The notes: generated by a model not told the origin, from the sequence alone. Shown: positions 36,090 through 45,680, counted from the stretch's first letter. The stretch is 64,000 nt of DNA from Lachnospiraceae bacterium (GCA_031272985.1 JAISSU010000003.1:1-64000), one strand, 5' to 3'. Translations and numbers: made by a program.

Positions 36090-36986
36090 ATGGTATTAAA
36101 GAAAAGGTTTATGGCAGTACTTTTGGTAATGGTGTTTGCGTTCAGCGCTCTTTTAGCGGGATGTAAAAAGGGAGATGACACTGCCACTGATTCCACGACG
36201 GAAGAGACGGTTAAAGAAGAAACTACAATCGACGAAGGCACCACAGACGAAACGGCCGAAGCTGAAACAGAGGCGGATTCTGCTGCCACATCAGGTGATG
36301 CTTATTCAATGTATATCGCTGCGGCTGAGGCAATGCAGAAAGTCGAAGGTTATGAAGCCGACATGACTACTAAGAGTAGCTCGGATTTTAACGGGGACGT
36401 GACCGAAAGCGAAACAACGGCACATATTATAGTCAAATATTCGGGCGATGCTATTGAGATGAAATCCGTTTCGACAACGGCAACTTCCGGTATTAATGTT
36501 GAGACCACCATGTGGCTATCTGACGGTATGGCTTATATGGAGTCAGCGGGACAGAAAGTGAAGATGTCCATGGATCTTTCTCAAATCACAAATTCGGCCA
36601 CTAATACTGTTGAATTTCCCAAAGAGGCTATAATTAACGAAAACGTAACCGATGTAGACGGCGGAAAGAAGATTGAATTCACAATAAAGGGTGAGGCAAT
36701 GAGCGAGTATGCGATGAGCCAAATGTCTTCGCTTGGTTCCGATTCGTCCAAAATTGATTTTTCTGACAGTAAAATAACAGCGGTTATTGACTCAAAGGGA
36801 AATATGACCGAATGCACCACCGAGACGACGTTCTCAATGGATCTCGGAGACAGTGAGTATAAGGGGACGACTATCACTGAGATGAAGAATATTAAGTTTG
36901 GCAGCGTGGATATCGGACTGCCTACCGATCTTGACAGCTATCAGGATCTTAGCTCACTATTGCAATCTACGACAACTTCGGAATAG
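36090..36986 (+). CDS. Lipoprotein of the DUF6612-like type
   Basis: A 298-residue exported lipoprotein. The signal peptide ends in ALLAGC with C25 as the lipidated residue. A Thr/Glu/Asp-rich linker (about 28-70) spans the wall, followed by a beta-rich domain of alternating strands that resembles LolA/LppX-fold or DUF6612 proteins. No catalytic motif is visible and function is unknown. The second of two close ATGs is chosen because AAGGAGGG lies 7 nt before it and only 1 nt before the first. It is monocistronic, with its own promoter and terminator. Confidence 0.82.
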   Translation: MVLKKRFMAVLLVMVFAFSALLAGCKKGDDTATDSTTEETVKEETTIDEGTTDETAEAETEADSAATSGDAYSMYIAAAEAMQKVEGYEADMTTKSSSDFNGDVTESETTAHIIVKYSGDAIEMKSVSTTATSGINVETTMWLSDGMAYMESAGQKVKMSMDLSQITNSATNTVEFPKEAIINENVTDVDGGKKIEFTIKGEAMSEYAMSQMSSLGSDSSKIDFSDSKITAVIDSKGNMTECTTETTFSMDLGDSEYKGTTITEMKNIKFGSVDIGLPTDLDSYQDLSSLLQSTTTSE

Positions 36987-37024
36987 TTGTTTAGAAAATA
37001 ATTACATAGCAAGCAATTTAATGT

Positions 37025-37060
37025 TGCGGTATGCGTTTAGCACGTGTACCGCATATTCAT
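37025..37060 (+). terminator. Rho-independent terminator of the lipoprotein gene
   Basis: Stem TGCGGTA / TACCGCA with an internal loop, followed by TATTCATTTTTT. Confidence 0.7.
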
Positions 37061-37114
37061 TTTTTCTTAAGTAATACAAAGATTCTCTTACCTTAAGCGG
37101 TATAGATGCAAGCT

Positions 37115-37402
37115 TTAAACTCCCGTGGGAACTCTGAACTCAACATGGACTTCCATGCCGAGCCCTCTTGCAATACGCGAAAGGAAATCCAACGACGGGT
37201 TGTAAGTCCCGCTTTCCAACCGACTTATGTTGCATCTTTGAATTCCGGTTCGTTCGGCTAAAGCCTCTTGTGTCAACCCAAGCTCACATCTTGCTTTAAT
37301 AATCTGGGAAACGACCTCGTAGTGAGGACGTAGCGCTTCGAATTCAGCTTTTGTTTCAGGGTCAATTAGAAAACTTGCCTCAATGTCTTTCCAGTTTTTC
37401 AT
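37115..37402 (-). CDS. HigA-like XRE-family antitoxin
   Basis: A 95-residue protein with a Cro/C1 helix-turn-helix (LGLTQEALAERTGIQRCNIS, about residues 42-61) and a short N-terminal extension, as in antitoxins of HigBA/RelBE-type systems encoded after the toxin. AGGAGG lies 7 nt before the ATG. The toxin gene immediately upstream is ruined (37399-37592), so this is probably an orphan antitoxin or a plain repressor. Confidence 0.82.
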   Translation of the reverse strand: MKNWKDIEASFLIDPETKAEFEALRPHYEVVSQIIKARCELGLTQEALAERTGIQRCNISRLESGTYNPSLDFLSRIARGLGMEVHVEFRVPTGV

Positions 37403-37592
37403 TTGCCAGACCTCCTAAGATAGTCCTCTTTATAGCGTAGAGCTGTATCGAGCTCTTGCGTGGGTATTTTTCGCCTTTTATTGACTGAGCATAAGGCATT
37501 TAAGTGCAGTGCCATTACTGGCGAGAAGTCGTATCTCCCATAATGCTTTCGCAATATGTTTCTTTGTGGCAAATCTGGATTATTTTTATTTG
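37399..37592 (-). pseudogene. Remnant of a HigB/RelE-type (Gp49-like) toxin gene
   Basis: Found by translating the minus strand directly upstream of the antitoxin. One frame reads KKHIAKALWEIRLLASNG and then LKCLMLSQ followed by a stop. Another carries KIPTQELDTALRYKEDYLRR to a TGA overlapping the antitoxin ATG. In order these match the KHL-LWELR core and the KTP-EI-A-R-DYLRR tail of phage-derived HigB toxins. The frame breaks, the internal stop and the missing N-terminus, where a promoter for the next gene now lies, show it is dead. Coordinates of the outer limit are approximate. Confidence 0.6.
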
Positions 37593-37595
37593 CTG

Positions 37596-37624
37596 TTGTG
37601 ACTTAGCAACCATTGTGATATAAT
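37596..37624 (+). promoter_or_regulatory. Extended -10 promoter of the LTA-synthase-like gene
   Basis: TTGTGA, a 17-nt spacer and TATAAT, preceded by TGA that supplies an extended -10 (TGnTATAAT). Confidence 0.6.
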
Positions 37625-37730
37625 TCATTACGCAAATCGGGCAATCGCACAGATGGGGCAGTCTGGGTTCTTTCAGGCTGATTTATGGGGATTCCTTTCA
37701 ATTTGCAAATATAATATTACAGAGACTAAG

Positions 37731-40460
37731 ATGAGCAAAGAAGGTAATGGTGTTCCCCCGATGCATACGGGGGACCCCGGTTTTGATATTGAAAAGTGGA
37801 TGTCTGACGCACGGGTTTCACAAACGACCGGTAAGATTGTTTCATTTCATGAACATGTCACGGGGAAAATCAAACAGAAGAAGCCTGTGGCCGAAGTTAA
37901 TGTTCAGCCCATTGCTTCTTTTGAAGAACATGTCACAGGTAAAATCACTGCTAAAAAGCCCAGAAGCAGAGCAAATTCTCCTGAGAAAGAAAAAAAGGAC
38001 GAAGGCTCAGATAAGCCTAAGCTTTCAGGAAAGCAGGTCCCGGTAACAGTTAGCGTTCGCGAGGATCAATCTGAAGGCTCTAAAGTCTCTGAAAAGAAAA
38101 CTTCCGAGCACGCTAAGCGTGAAAAAAATATTGCAGATGAAGGCAAAAACGCTTCCGACATGCGCTTAAAAGATCCTCTTGAGATCAAGTCCAGACCTCA
38201 AAAGGGAAGTCGAAAGACTAGCACAGGCAAAACCGAAAACGCAAGGGCAACAAAAAAGATAACAAATATCCACGATGATAGTAGTAAAACAGCTCAGGAT
38301 AAAAAGAACCCAAAGAAAATCAGAACCAAGAGGTTCTTAAGGTCCTATATTATTTGGTTCATTTTATTGGTGTTTTGGGAAACTGTTTTTAAGTTCACCA
38401 GTTACTATGATGTGGATTTTATGGCGATATTGTTTACTATTATTTTAAGTATCCCTGCCGCCGGTATTCTGACATTTCTTACAACAATATTTAATCCCAA
38501 AGCCAATAGGGTATTACAGTGTATTTTTGCGGCTTTTTTGTCCATTTATTTCTGCGCTCAGATGGTTTATCATACGATATTCGGTTACCCGTTTTCTTGG
38601 TTTTCAATGGGAAATGCGGGACAGGTGGCACAATTCTACGTTGAAATCGGTCAGGGGATAAAAGAAAAGTTATTAAGTATTATTCTAACTGTTATACCTG
38701 TTTTAGCAATGATTATTTTCGGAAAAAAATTAATCAGCACTAAAAAGCTTACGGGAAAAGGCAGAATTCGCCTCGTTATCGCGACAATTGTTACCTATGG
38801 CATGGGAATTCTGGCAATGCTTCCTGCGGGACGCTCTGACCAAAGTCCATATACGCTGTATTTTCAGATTGACTCGCCCGATTCCATTCAGGAACAGCTC
38901 GGCGTAATTACCCAAGCCAGACTCGATGCCCAGAGGCGAATTTTTGGCTTCAAAGCTCAAAATGTTTACGGGGATGAATACAGGACGCCGGCTACAGATG
39001 TAATTATCAATACTGATTGGGAGAATCCCGTTTTCCATGACCCGAATGAATTGGTAATTGATTTTGATAAACTCATTGCAGAGGCACCTGATGACGAATT
39101 AAAGGATATGCACCAGTATTTTGCGAGCGTAGAGTCTACTAAGCAAAACGAGTACACAGGTATTTTTGAAGGATACAATATTATCCACATCACTGCGGAG
39201 GGATTTTCATCGTGGGCAGTAGATGAAACACACACGCCGACGCTCTATAAGCTCGCCAATGAAGGCATTAAGTTTAATAATTTCTATAATCCATCCTGGC
39301 CTACCAGCACGACTGACGGTGAATATGTCAATTGTACGGGGCTATTGCCGAAGGCAGGTGTGTGGAGCTTTTACAAGAGCGCTGAAAATTATCTTCCGTT
39401 TGTCTGGGGAAATCAGTTTAAGAATATTGAAGGCTATTCGCAGCCTTTGGCATGGCATGATCATACCTATGACTTCTACAGAAGGGATTTATCACATCCT
39501 AATATGGGGTATGATTATAAGGCTGTCGGTCATGGGCTGGAGATAACGAGTGTATGGCCTGAGAGTGATTTGGAAATGATGCAAAAGACCATACCTGATT
39601 ATATTAACGAAGATAAATTCTGCGTATACTACATGACCGTCTCAGGACATTTGCAGTATAATTTCCTCGGAAATGCTCAGGCAATGGCGCATAAGGATGA
39701 AGTACAAGACCTGCCGTATTCAGATGCAGCGAAGGCATACATAGCATGCAATATGACCTTAGATAAGGCCATGGAATACTTGCTTGATGAACTGGAAAAG
39801 GCAGGAAAGCTTAATAATACTGTTATTATACTTAGCGGAGATCATTATCCGTATGGACTCACAGTAGATGAAATCAGCGAGATCGCCGGACATCAGGTAG
39901 ACCAGAATTTTGAGCTGTATAAGAGCACACTGATAATGTGGGGTTACGGAATGAATGGTACCGTCGTAGATAAGCCTGTGGCCGCAATGGATATAGTTCC
40001 GACAGTTTCCAATTTATTCGGGCTTCCTTTCGACTCACGTTTAGTGATGGGAAGAGACGCATTCTCAGAGGGCGACGGACTCGTAATATTTTCGAATCGT
40101 AATTGGCTCACCGCTAAATGCGCATATAATTCAAAGACAGGCGAGGTGACCAATTTCACCGACACCCCTGTGACTGAGGATTACATAAACGGAATGAAAG
40201 CAGTCGTCAATAATCGTCTTCAATATTCTGTAAAAATACTCGAAAGAGACTACTATAGGGTCCTGTTCGGCGACTCTTTGCCGGAGATGAAAGTAATAAC
40301 GACAGGTGCGAGCAACACTAATAAAAAAGACAAGGTCGAAATCAGCGGGGAGGTAACGGATACCGAAACCGAAGCACAAGATGAAAATGAAGGCGTAAGC
40401 GAGGATGCGACTGAAACCTCGGAAGAAACCTCGATAGAGACGCAGGATAATGGAGAATAG
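37731..40460 (+). CDS. LTA-synthase-like membrane sulfatase/phosphoglycerol transferase
   Basis: About 909 residues. A cytoplasmic Lys/Ser-rich N-terminus of roughly 200 residues carries two copies of a motif like SFEEHVTGKI-KKP. Five membrane helices follow (IIWFILLVFWETVF and four more), then an extracellular alkaline-phosphatase-fold domain. Predicted metal residues are Glu in ITAEGFSSW and Asp-His in LSGDHYPYG; the nucleophile is a Thr in TSTTDGEY. The tail is Glu/Thr-rich. This layout is that of lipoteichoic acid synthase, which moves glycerol phosphate from lipid to polymer, but the charged ends are additions. Start uncertain: neither this ATG nor one 78 nt earlier has a good site. Confidence 0.82.
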   Translation: MSKEGNGVPPMHTGDPGFDIEKWMSDARVSQTTGKIVSFHEHVTGKIKQKKPVAEVNVQPIASFEEHVTGKITAKKPRSRANSPEKEKKDEGSDKPKLSGKQVPVTVSVREDQSEGSKVSEKKTSEHAKREKNIADEGKNASDMRLKDPLEIKSRPQKGSRKTSTGKTENARATKKITNIHDDSSKTAQDKKNPKKIRTKRFLRSYIIWFILLVFWETVFKFTSYYDVDFMAILFTIILSIPAAGILTFLTTIFNPKANRVLQCIFAAFLSIYFCAQMVYHTIFGYPFSWFSMGNAGQVAQFYVEIGQGIKEKLLSIILTVIPVLAMIIFGKKLISTKKLTGKGRIRLVIATIVTYGMGILAMLPAGRSDQSPYTLYFQIDSPDSIQEQLGVITQARLDAQRRIFGFKAQNVYGDEYRTPATDVIINTDWENPVFHDPNELVIDFDKLIAEAPDDELKDMHQYFASVESTKQNEYTGIFEGYNIIHITAEGFSSWAVDETHTPTLYKLANEGIKFNNFYNPSWPTSTTDGEYVNCTGLLPKAGVWSFYKSAENYLPFVWGNQFKNIEGYSQPLAWHDHTYDFYRRDLSHPNMGYDYKAVGHGLEITSVWPESDLEMMQKTIPDYINEDKFCVYYMTVSGHLQYNFLGNAQAMAHKDEVQDLPYSDAAKAYIACNMTLDKAMEYLLDELEKAGKLNNTVIILSGDHYPYGLTVDEISEIAGHQVDQNFELYKSTLIMWGYGMNGTVVDKPVAAMDIVPTVSNLFGLPFDSRLVMGRDAFSEGDGLVIFSNRNWLTAKCAYNSKTGEVTNFTDTPVTEDYINGMKAVVNNRLQYSVKILERDYYRVLFGDSLPEMKVITTGASNTNKKDKVEISGEVTDTETEAQDENEGVSEDATETSEETSIETQDNGE

Positions 40461-40492
40461 GGCATAGACATACCGTAAAAGAAAAATGTTTT

Positions 40493-41791
40493 TCAGGCCT
40501 TCACACAAAACATCGCATACAACGGCACGCTTTTGATTCCGTTTTCGTGTCCGAAATTCCGAGCTGATACGCGATAAACAAATGCCGGTTTATAGACATC
40601 TCGAAAGATGCGAAGTCTTTTTGATCGGACATTGTCGGCCGATTTTGCTTCAAGTGGGACAACGTTTCCGTCATGGGTCTGGAATACAAAATCCACCTCT
40701 GCTTTTCCATTGTTGCTCCAATAATAGGCTGTTATGCCATTCGCGGCAAGAGCTTGCATGATATAATTTTCGGCCAATGCGCCCTTGAAACCATCAAAGT
40801 TGTGAGGCGTGTTTATTACCACGTTTGCAGCGATGTCGAATTTTGAGCATAGCAGACCCGTATCCACCATATACACTTTGAATGTTTCGTTTTTGGCATA
40901 AGCAACCAAAGGGTAGTTTCCTTCTGTTACATGAATGCATTTATGTATCATTCCTGCAGCTCTTAGCCAATCAAGACTGGTCTCATACTCGTTTGCTCTA
41001 GCCCCTGATTTAATAACCTTATACTGAAATTTATGATTTTCTTTGGCGAGTTGAGCCGGAACGGAGTCCCATGCAGCCATAATCCGAGTGGTCTCGTGTG
41101 GTGTGGCGTATTTTGCCATATCTGCAATATAGGAGTTATTAAGTGTTTTTTGAGTAGCTGCAACAAAATCAAAGTCACGTTTCTCAACGTATTCTTGTAC
41201 CACCTGAGGCATGCCACCTACTACAAGATAGGTTTTATATAATCCCATTGCGGTTTCATGAAGCGTTAACGGAGAAAAGTCTTCATAGGACTCACGTATT
41301 AGCGAACACACATCCTTTTTTTCGATTGCCCACAGAAATTCCTCGAAATCCATGGGGTGGAGATTAAGCATGTCTACTTTTCCAACAGGGAATGAAAACT
41401 TGTCACGTTTTAATGCGACGCCAAGAAGACTTCCCGCTGCGCAAATGTGGTATTGTGGGGCGCGTTCCGCAAAATATTTAAGAGAGGTCAAAGCTTTCTC
41501 GCATGCCTGGATTTCATCAAATACTATCAGAGTGTCCTCCGGCAATATACTAACGCTTGATAACGCGGAAAGTTCGCGGATTATTCGTTCCGGATTAAAA
41601 TCGCGCGAAAAAATTGTCGGTATTTCTTCTGATTCCTCCATACTAAAATAAGCGACATTCTTATAGTGTTCCTTTCCGAAGGTCAATAGAGTATAAGTTT
41701 TTCCAACCTGTCTGGCTCCATAAAGCAGAAGTGGCAAACGCTTGGCGCTATGTTTCCAGTTTATGAGTTGGTTTACAATTTTACGTTCCAT
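40493..41791 (-). CDS. AAA ATPase with DUF4143 domain
   Basis: A 432-residue protein of the widespread AAA_14/DUF4143 pair. It has Walker A GARQVGKT near residue 25, Walker B TLIVFDEIQ, sensor region AAGSLLG, and a C-terminal DUF4143 domain with the nuclease-like EVDFVFQ and PLEAKSADN strands. The biological role of the family is unresolved. It stands alone, separated from the LTA-synthase-like gene by about 30 nt containing a weak GAAAAATGTTTTTC palindrome. Its start region can fold into a hairpin holding the ribosome binding site. Confidence 0.88.
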   Translation of the reverse strand: MERKIVNQLINWKHSAKRLPLLLYGARQVGKTYTLLTFGKEHYKNVAYFSMEESEEIPTIFSRDFNPERIIRELSALSSVSILPEDTLIVFDEIQACEKALTSLKYFAERAPQYHICAAGSLLGVALKRDKFSFPVGKVDMLNLHPMDFEEFLWAIEKKDVCSLIRESYEDFSPLTLHETAMGLYKTYLVVGGMPQVVQEYVEKRDFDFVAATQKTLNNSYIADMAKYATPHETTRIMAAWDSVPAQLAKENHKFQYKVIKSGARANEYETSLDWLRAAGMIHKCIHVTEGNYPLVAYAKNETFKVYMVDTGLLCSKFDIAANVVINTPHNFDGFKGALAENYIMQALAANGITAYYWSNNGKAEVDFVFQTHDGNVVPLEAKSADNVRSKRLRIFRDVYKPAFVYRVSARNFGHENGIKSVPLYAMFCVKA

Positions 41792-41814
41792 AAAGTGTGT
41801 TCTCCATACACTTT
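41792..41814 (-). promoter_or_regulatory. Hairpin holding the ribosome binding site of the DUF4143 ATPase
   Basis: On the minus strand AAAGTGT and ACACTTT pair around a 9-nt loop ATGGAGAAC that contains GGAG. The right arm ends at the ATG. This could modulate translation, or be a protein-binding palindrome. Confidence 0.35.
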
Positions 41815-41872
41815 TTATAACTTAAAAGTGCGAAGAAGTCAAGATTTCTTTTATATTAGTGTTCTTCGGTTT

Positions 41873-42367
41873 TCACAGCAGGACTGATACAGGAAGCGTT
41901 GGGTCAAAGCTATCATCTTCAGATGGAATGCGAAGGTTTGTAGTGTAATCAGATGGCAATTTCTGCGGTGCATAGCCGGTATTGTTTTTAAAAACCCGAT
42001 AAAAATGACGCAATGAATTAAAGCCGCATTGTAGCATGAGCTCGGAGGCACCAAGGTCGGGATTTTGACGCAATAATTCTACGGCTTTGTCGATTTTCAC
42101 CAGATTCAGGTAATCAGAAAAGGTCATTCCAAAGTACTTTTTAAAGAAGCGGGAGAAATATGCTTCTGACATTCTCATATACTCTGCCGCCTCACTAAAA
42201 GTGATAAATTCGTAGCGGCGATGGATTTCCAAAAGCAAGTCTTTAAAGCGCAATGCGTACGCATAATCTGTTCCCGTTTGTGGTTCTTGTTCCGATTGCC
42301 ACGATTGTTCACCGGCGGTCCTTTCGACCGCCGGAACTTGATGTTTAATAATAATAGCGACGGGCAT
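41873..42367 (-). CDS. AraC-family DNA-binding domain protein, N-terminus missing
   Basis: A 164-residue protein holding a complete AraC/XylS double helix-turn-helix (about residues 35-137: YFSRFFKKYFGMTFSDYLN and GFNSLRHFYRVFKNNTGYAP). It lacks the roughly 150-residue cupin sensor of normal members. The first 30 residues match nothing, span a perfect 9-bp hairpin, and the ATG has no binding site. It may be a remnant of a longer regulator replaced by the PEP carboxykinase upstream region, or a small standalone regulator. The domain is firm; expression is doubtful. Confidence 0.65.
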   Translation of the reverse strand: MPVAIIIKHQVPAVERTAGEQSWQSEQEPQTGTDYAYALRFKDLLLEIHRRYEFITFSEAAEYMRMSEAYFSRFFKKYFGMTFSDYLNLVKIDKAVELLRQNPDLGASELMLQCGFNSLRHFYRVFKNNTGYAPQKLPSDYTTNLRIPSEDDSFDPTLPVSVLL

Positions 42368-42514
42368 TTTTCATATATTAAACAGCCGGTGTTTGATTTT
42401 TTTTGGAAGGTAGTGATGTTGAAAGTTCGGCGTTGCTATGATAAACTATTAACGATTTTTCGGGATTTTTGATATAACGCAGCTGTACATAGAACTTTAT
42501 TGAAGGAGAATGAC

Positions 42515-44344
42515 ATGAAAATTGAAGATTTAAAACACGAGGGGCTAAAAAAATGGGTTGAGGAAGCTGTTATTCTTATGGAACCTGACGGAGTCGAGGT
42601 GTGCGACGGAAGCGCTGAAGAATATGACCGCATGATTCAGATTACTTTGGATGCGGGACTTGCAACGAAGCTGAATCCTGAGAAGAAACCTAATTCAGTG
42701 CTATATCGCTCAGATCCTTCTGATGTCGCGAGAGTGGAAAACCGTACTTATATTGCCAGTGAAAAAGAAGAAGACGCGGGACCGACTAATAACTGGATTG
42801 ACCCGAAGGAATTAAAGGAAACGATGTCCGGTCTTTATAAGGGTTCTATGAAAGGTCGTACTATGTACGTAATTCCTTTCTCAATGGGTCCCGTGGGTTC
42901 TGATATCGCTAAGATCGGCGTTCAGATCACGGATAGCCCGTATGTTGTAGCAAATATGCATATTATGGCTCGTGTGGGAACTAAGGTATTAGATGTCTTA
43001 GGAACTGACGGTTTTTATGTACCTTGCTTCCACTCGGTAGGGAAACCGCTCGAGGATGGCGAGACGGACGATGGTAAATGGCCTTGTGCTCCCATGGAGG
43101 ATAAATACATCAGCCATTTCCCCGAGACGAGAGAAATCTGGTCTTATGGCTCGGGTTACGGCGGAAATGCCCTTCTTGGAAAGAAGTGCCTTGCACTTCG
43201 TATAGCTTCCGTAATTGCGCGTGATGAAGGATGGCTCGCAGAGCATATGCTTATCTTAAAGATAACGAATCCGGAAGGGAAAGTTAAATACATCACGGGT
43301 GCTTTCCCGTCCGCTTGCGGAAAAACAAATCTCGCCATGCTTATTCCGACCCTCCCCGGGTGGAAGGTAGAGACTGTGGGAGATGATATTGCTTGGATGA
43401 AATTCGGAGAGGATGGAAGGCTCTATGCTATTAATCCCGAAGCGGGCTTCTTTGGAGTGGCGCCGGGTACTAATAATGAAAGCAATTTCAATGCTATGGA
43501 ATCCTGCAAGGCTAATTCGATTTTCACTAATTGCGGGCTTACAGAAGACGGCGACGTATGGTGGGAGATGATTGGACATGGTGCACCTGGTGAAGAGATA
43601 ATTGACTGGAAGGGAAATAAACGACCCGCCCCGAAGACGGATAAATCACCAAAAGGTGAGGAAATTGCCCATCCAAACGCGAGATTTACGGCTCCAGCAA
43701 AGCAGTGCCCCTGTATAGCTAATGAATGGGAAGATCCTAAGGGAGTGCCGATTTCAGCCTTCCTTTTCGGAGGCAGAAGGCCATCTACGATACCTCTTGT
43801 AAACCAGAGCAAATCATGGGAACACGGCGTATTTATGGGCTCCATTACCGGAAGCGAAGTAACCGCCGCTATTATTTCAGATCAGGTGGGTCAGGTCAGA
43901 AGAGATCCGTTTGCGATGCTTCCGTTCTGCGGTTACCACATGGGAGATTATTTCAGCCACTGGATTAATATCGGAAAGACTCACGATGAGTCAAAATTGC
44001 CGAAGATCTTCTTTGTAAACTGGTTCAGAAAAGACAATGACGGAAAGTTCATTTGGCCGGGATATGGTGATAATAGCCGTGTGCTTGCCTGGATATTCGA
44101 CCGCTGCGACGGAAAAGGTGAGTCAGTGGATACCCCAATTGGAATCCTTCCTACAGCCGATGCAATTGCACGTCCCGACGGCGTCACCAAAGAGCAGATG
44201 GAGGAGCTTACAAAGGTCGATGTCGAAGGCTGGAAGAAAGAAATTGCTGATGTCAGAAAGAACCATTATCCGAAATTCGGCGATAAATTACCTAAAGAGC
44301 TCTCGGCGCAATTGGATGCGATAGAAGAAAGACTAAATGCTTAA
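42515..44344 (+). CDS. pckG: Phosphoenolpyruvate carboxykinase (GTP)
   Basis: A 609-residue GTP-type PEPCK, which interconverts oxaloacetate plus GTP with PEP, CO2 and GDP. The nucleotide loop reads [14 protein letters not shown], with the reactive cysteine typical of the GTP class. Other motifs are FSMGPVGS and [20 protein letters not shown] lies 6 nt before the chosen ATG; a TTG 15 nt earlier is part of that site. In fermenters it often runs toward oxaloacetate for succinate or propionate formation. A strong terminator follows. Confidence 0.96.
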   Translation: MKIEDLKHEGLKKWVEEAVILMEPDGVEVCDGSAEEYDRMIQITLDAGLATKLNPEKKPNSVLYRSDPSDVARVENRTYIASEKEEDAGPTNNWIDPKELKETMSGLYKGSMKGRTMYVIPFSMGPVGSDIAKIGVQITDSPYVVANMHIMARVGTKVLDVLGTDGFYVPCFHSVGKPLEDGETDDGKWPCAPMEDKYISHFPETREIWSYGSGYGGNALLGKKCLALRIASVIARDEGWLAEHMLILKITNPEGKVKYITGAFPSACGKTNLAMLIPTLPGWKVETVGDDIAWMKFGEDGRLYAINPEAGFFGVAPGTNNESNFNAMESCKANSIFTNCGLTEDGDVWWEMIGHGAPGEEIIDWKGNKRPAPKTDKSPKGEEIAHPNARFTAPAKQCPCIANEWEDPKGVPISAFLFGGRRPSTIPLVNQSKSWEHGVFMGSITGSEVTAAIISDQVGQVRRDPFAMLPFCGYHMGDYFSHWINIGKTHDESKLPKIFFVNWFRKDNDGKFIWPGYGDNSRVLAWIFDRCDGKGESVDTPIGILPTADAIARPDGVTKEQMEELTKVDVEGWKKEIADVRKNHYPKFGDKLPKELSAQLDAIEERLNA

Positions 44345-44370
44345 TTAGCGGCTTATATGAATTACAAACC

Positions 44371-44405
44371 ACAGGGACATAGAATATCATGTCCCTGTTT
44401 GTTAT
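44371..44405 (+). terminator. Terminator after the PEP carboxykinase gene
   Basis: Perfect 10-bp stem ACAGGGACAT / ATGTCCCTGT with an 8-nt loop, followed by TTGTTATT. It overlaps the 5' end of the HicB-like remnant frame. Confidence 0.75.
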
Positions 44406-44429
44406 TCTCACTAATCTCACTTGGAAAAA

Positions 44430-44575
44430 GACCGGAGCGAGAATATAGCGGGCAGTTTATCACTCGCATTTCACCTGAACTGCATTATAGGATTGCGTTT
44501 GAGGCTGAGCGTCAGTCAATGAGTCTGAATTCATACGTTAGGGAAGCATTAGAGCAATATTGTACAGATAAATAG
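44430..44575 (+). pseudogene. HicB-like antitoxin C-terminal remnant
   Basis: An open frame whose last 45 residues match the ribbon-helix-helix tail of HicB antitoxins: EREYSGQFITRISPELHYRI and SLNSYVREALEQY. The partly degraded HicB domain that should precede it is missing, because the upstream sequence is the PEP carboxykinase terminator. No HicA toxin is nearby and no good start is seen. It is most likely a leftover. Limits are approximate. Confidence 0.55.
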
Positions 44576-44657
44576 TGCAATCTGAAAGGAATTAGCTTTA
44601 GTTGACTTAGTGTTGTATAATACCTTTATTGTAATTATCCGGTTTCGAGGTGATTTT

Positions 44658-45680
44658 ATGGCGCAGATTGCGATTGGAAATACAGGACTTTTTGCAGAGC
44701 AGAATGGATTTGGGGCTTTACCCATTCAGAGGATTTCTAAAGATGATGCTGTCTATCTGCTTAGAAAGGCCTTAGATGGTGGTATCACGTATTTTGATTC
44801 TTCCAGAGCATATACAGATAGTGAGGAAAAATTGGGAGCCGCCTTTTTTGGACTGTGGGACAGGGTCATTATTGCCACGAAAACTCCGTCAACTACGACG
44901 GAAGGTTTTTGGAACGATTTGGAGGACAGCCTTCGGCTCTTAAAAACAGATCATATTGATATTTATCAATTTCATAATACTCCATTTTGCCCGAAACCGG
45001 ACGACGGCACGGGGCTTTACGAGGCCATGCTTAAGGCGAAAGAGCAAGGTAAGATTCGCTTCATTGGTATCACGAATCATCGCATGTTTGTGGCAAGAGA
45101 AGCCATACAATCCGGACTTTATGATACTTTGCAATACCCGTTTAATTACCTTAGTACCCCTGAGGAATTTAATATCGTCGATGAGTGCCGGGAAAGAGGA
45201 ATCGGTTTTATTGCCATGAAAGGACTCTCGGGAGGTCTCTTAAATGATTCCGCTGTCGCTTGTGCTTTCATTGCACAGTATTCCAATGTTCTTCCGATAT
45301 GGGGAATTCAAAGGGAATGGGAGTTGGATGAGTTTTTATCTTATACCCCGACACCGCCTATATTGAATGATGAGATGAAGGGTAGAATCGCGAAAGATAG
45401 AGAGATGCTTCAGGGCGATTTCTGCCGTGCTTGCTCATATTGTATGCCTTGCCCGCAAGGAATCGAAATCAATACCGCCGCGAGAATGTCTTTGTTACTT
45501 CGAAGGGCACCATCGGAAGGATTTCTTTCAGAAGGCGGCCAGGCGCTTATGAAAAAGATTGAGAATTGCGTAGAATGCGGCAAATGCGCCTCGAAATGTC
45601 CTTACGGATTGGATACGCCATCGCTTTTGAAGCGTAATTACAAGGATTATCTGGAAGTACTGGCGGGGAAACCATTATGA
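44658..45680 (+). CDS. Aldo/keto reductase with C-terminal 4Fe-4S ferredoxin domain
   Basis: A 340-residue fusion. The N-terminal aldo/keto reductase barrel (about 1-250) shows the nucleotide and substrate loops and LRLLKTDHIDIYQFH. The C-terminal part has two cysteine clusters, CRACSYCMPCPQGIEI and CVECGKCASKCPYGLDTP, for iron-sulfur clusters. Such fused proteins are common in anaerobes and may couple carbonyl reduction to ferredoxin; substrates are unknown. GAGGTGAT precedes the ATG; a longer frame would overlap the -10 element TATAAT at 44616. It overlaps the next small gene by 4 nt. Confidence 0.9.
   Translation: MAQIAIGNTGLFAEQNGFGALPIQRISKDDAVYLLRKALDGGITYFDSSRAYTDSEEKLGAAFFGLWDRVIIATKTPSTTTEGFWNDLEDSLRLLKTDHIDIYQFHNTPFCPKPDDGTGLYEAMLKAKEQGKIRFIGITNHRMFVAREAIQSGLYDTLQYPFNYLSTPEEFNIVDECRERGIGFIAMKGLSGGLLNDSAVACAFIAQYSNVLPIWGIQREWELDEFLSYTPTPPILNDEMKGRIAKDREMLQGDFCRACSYCMPCPQGIEINTAARMSLLLRRAPSEGFLSEGGQALMKKIENCVECGKCASKCPYGLDTPSLLKRNYKDYLEVLAGKPL

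Noticed and set aside
44357..44429. N-terminal extension of the HicB-like frame
   Set aside because: It coincides with the hairpin terminator of the PEP carboxykinase gene and shows no protein similarity or start site.
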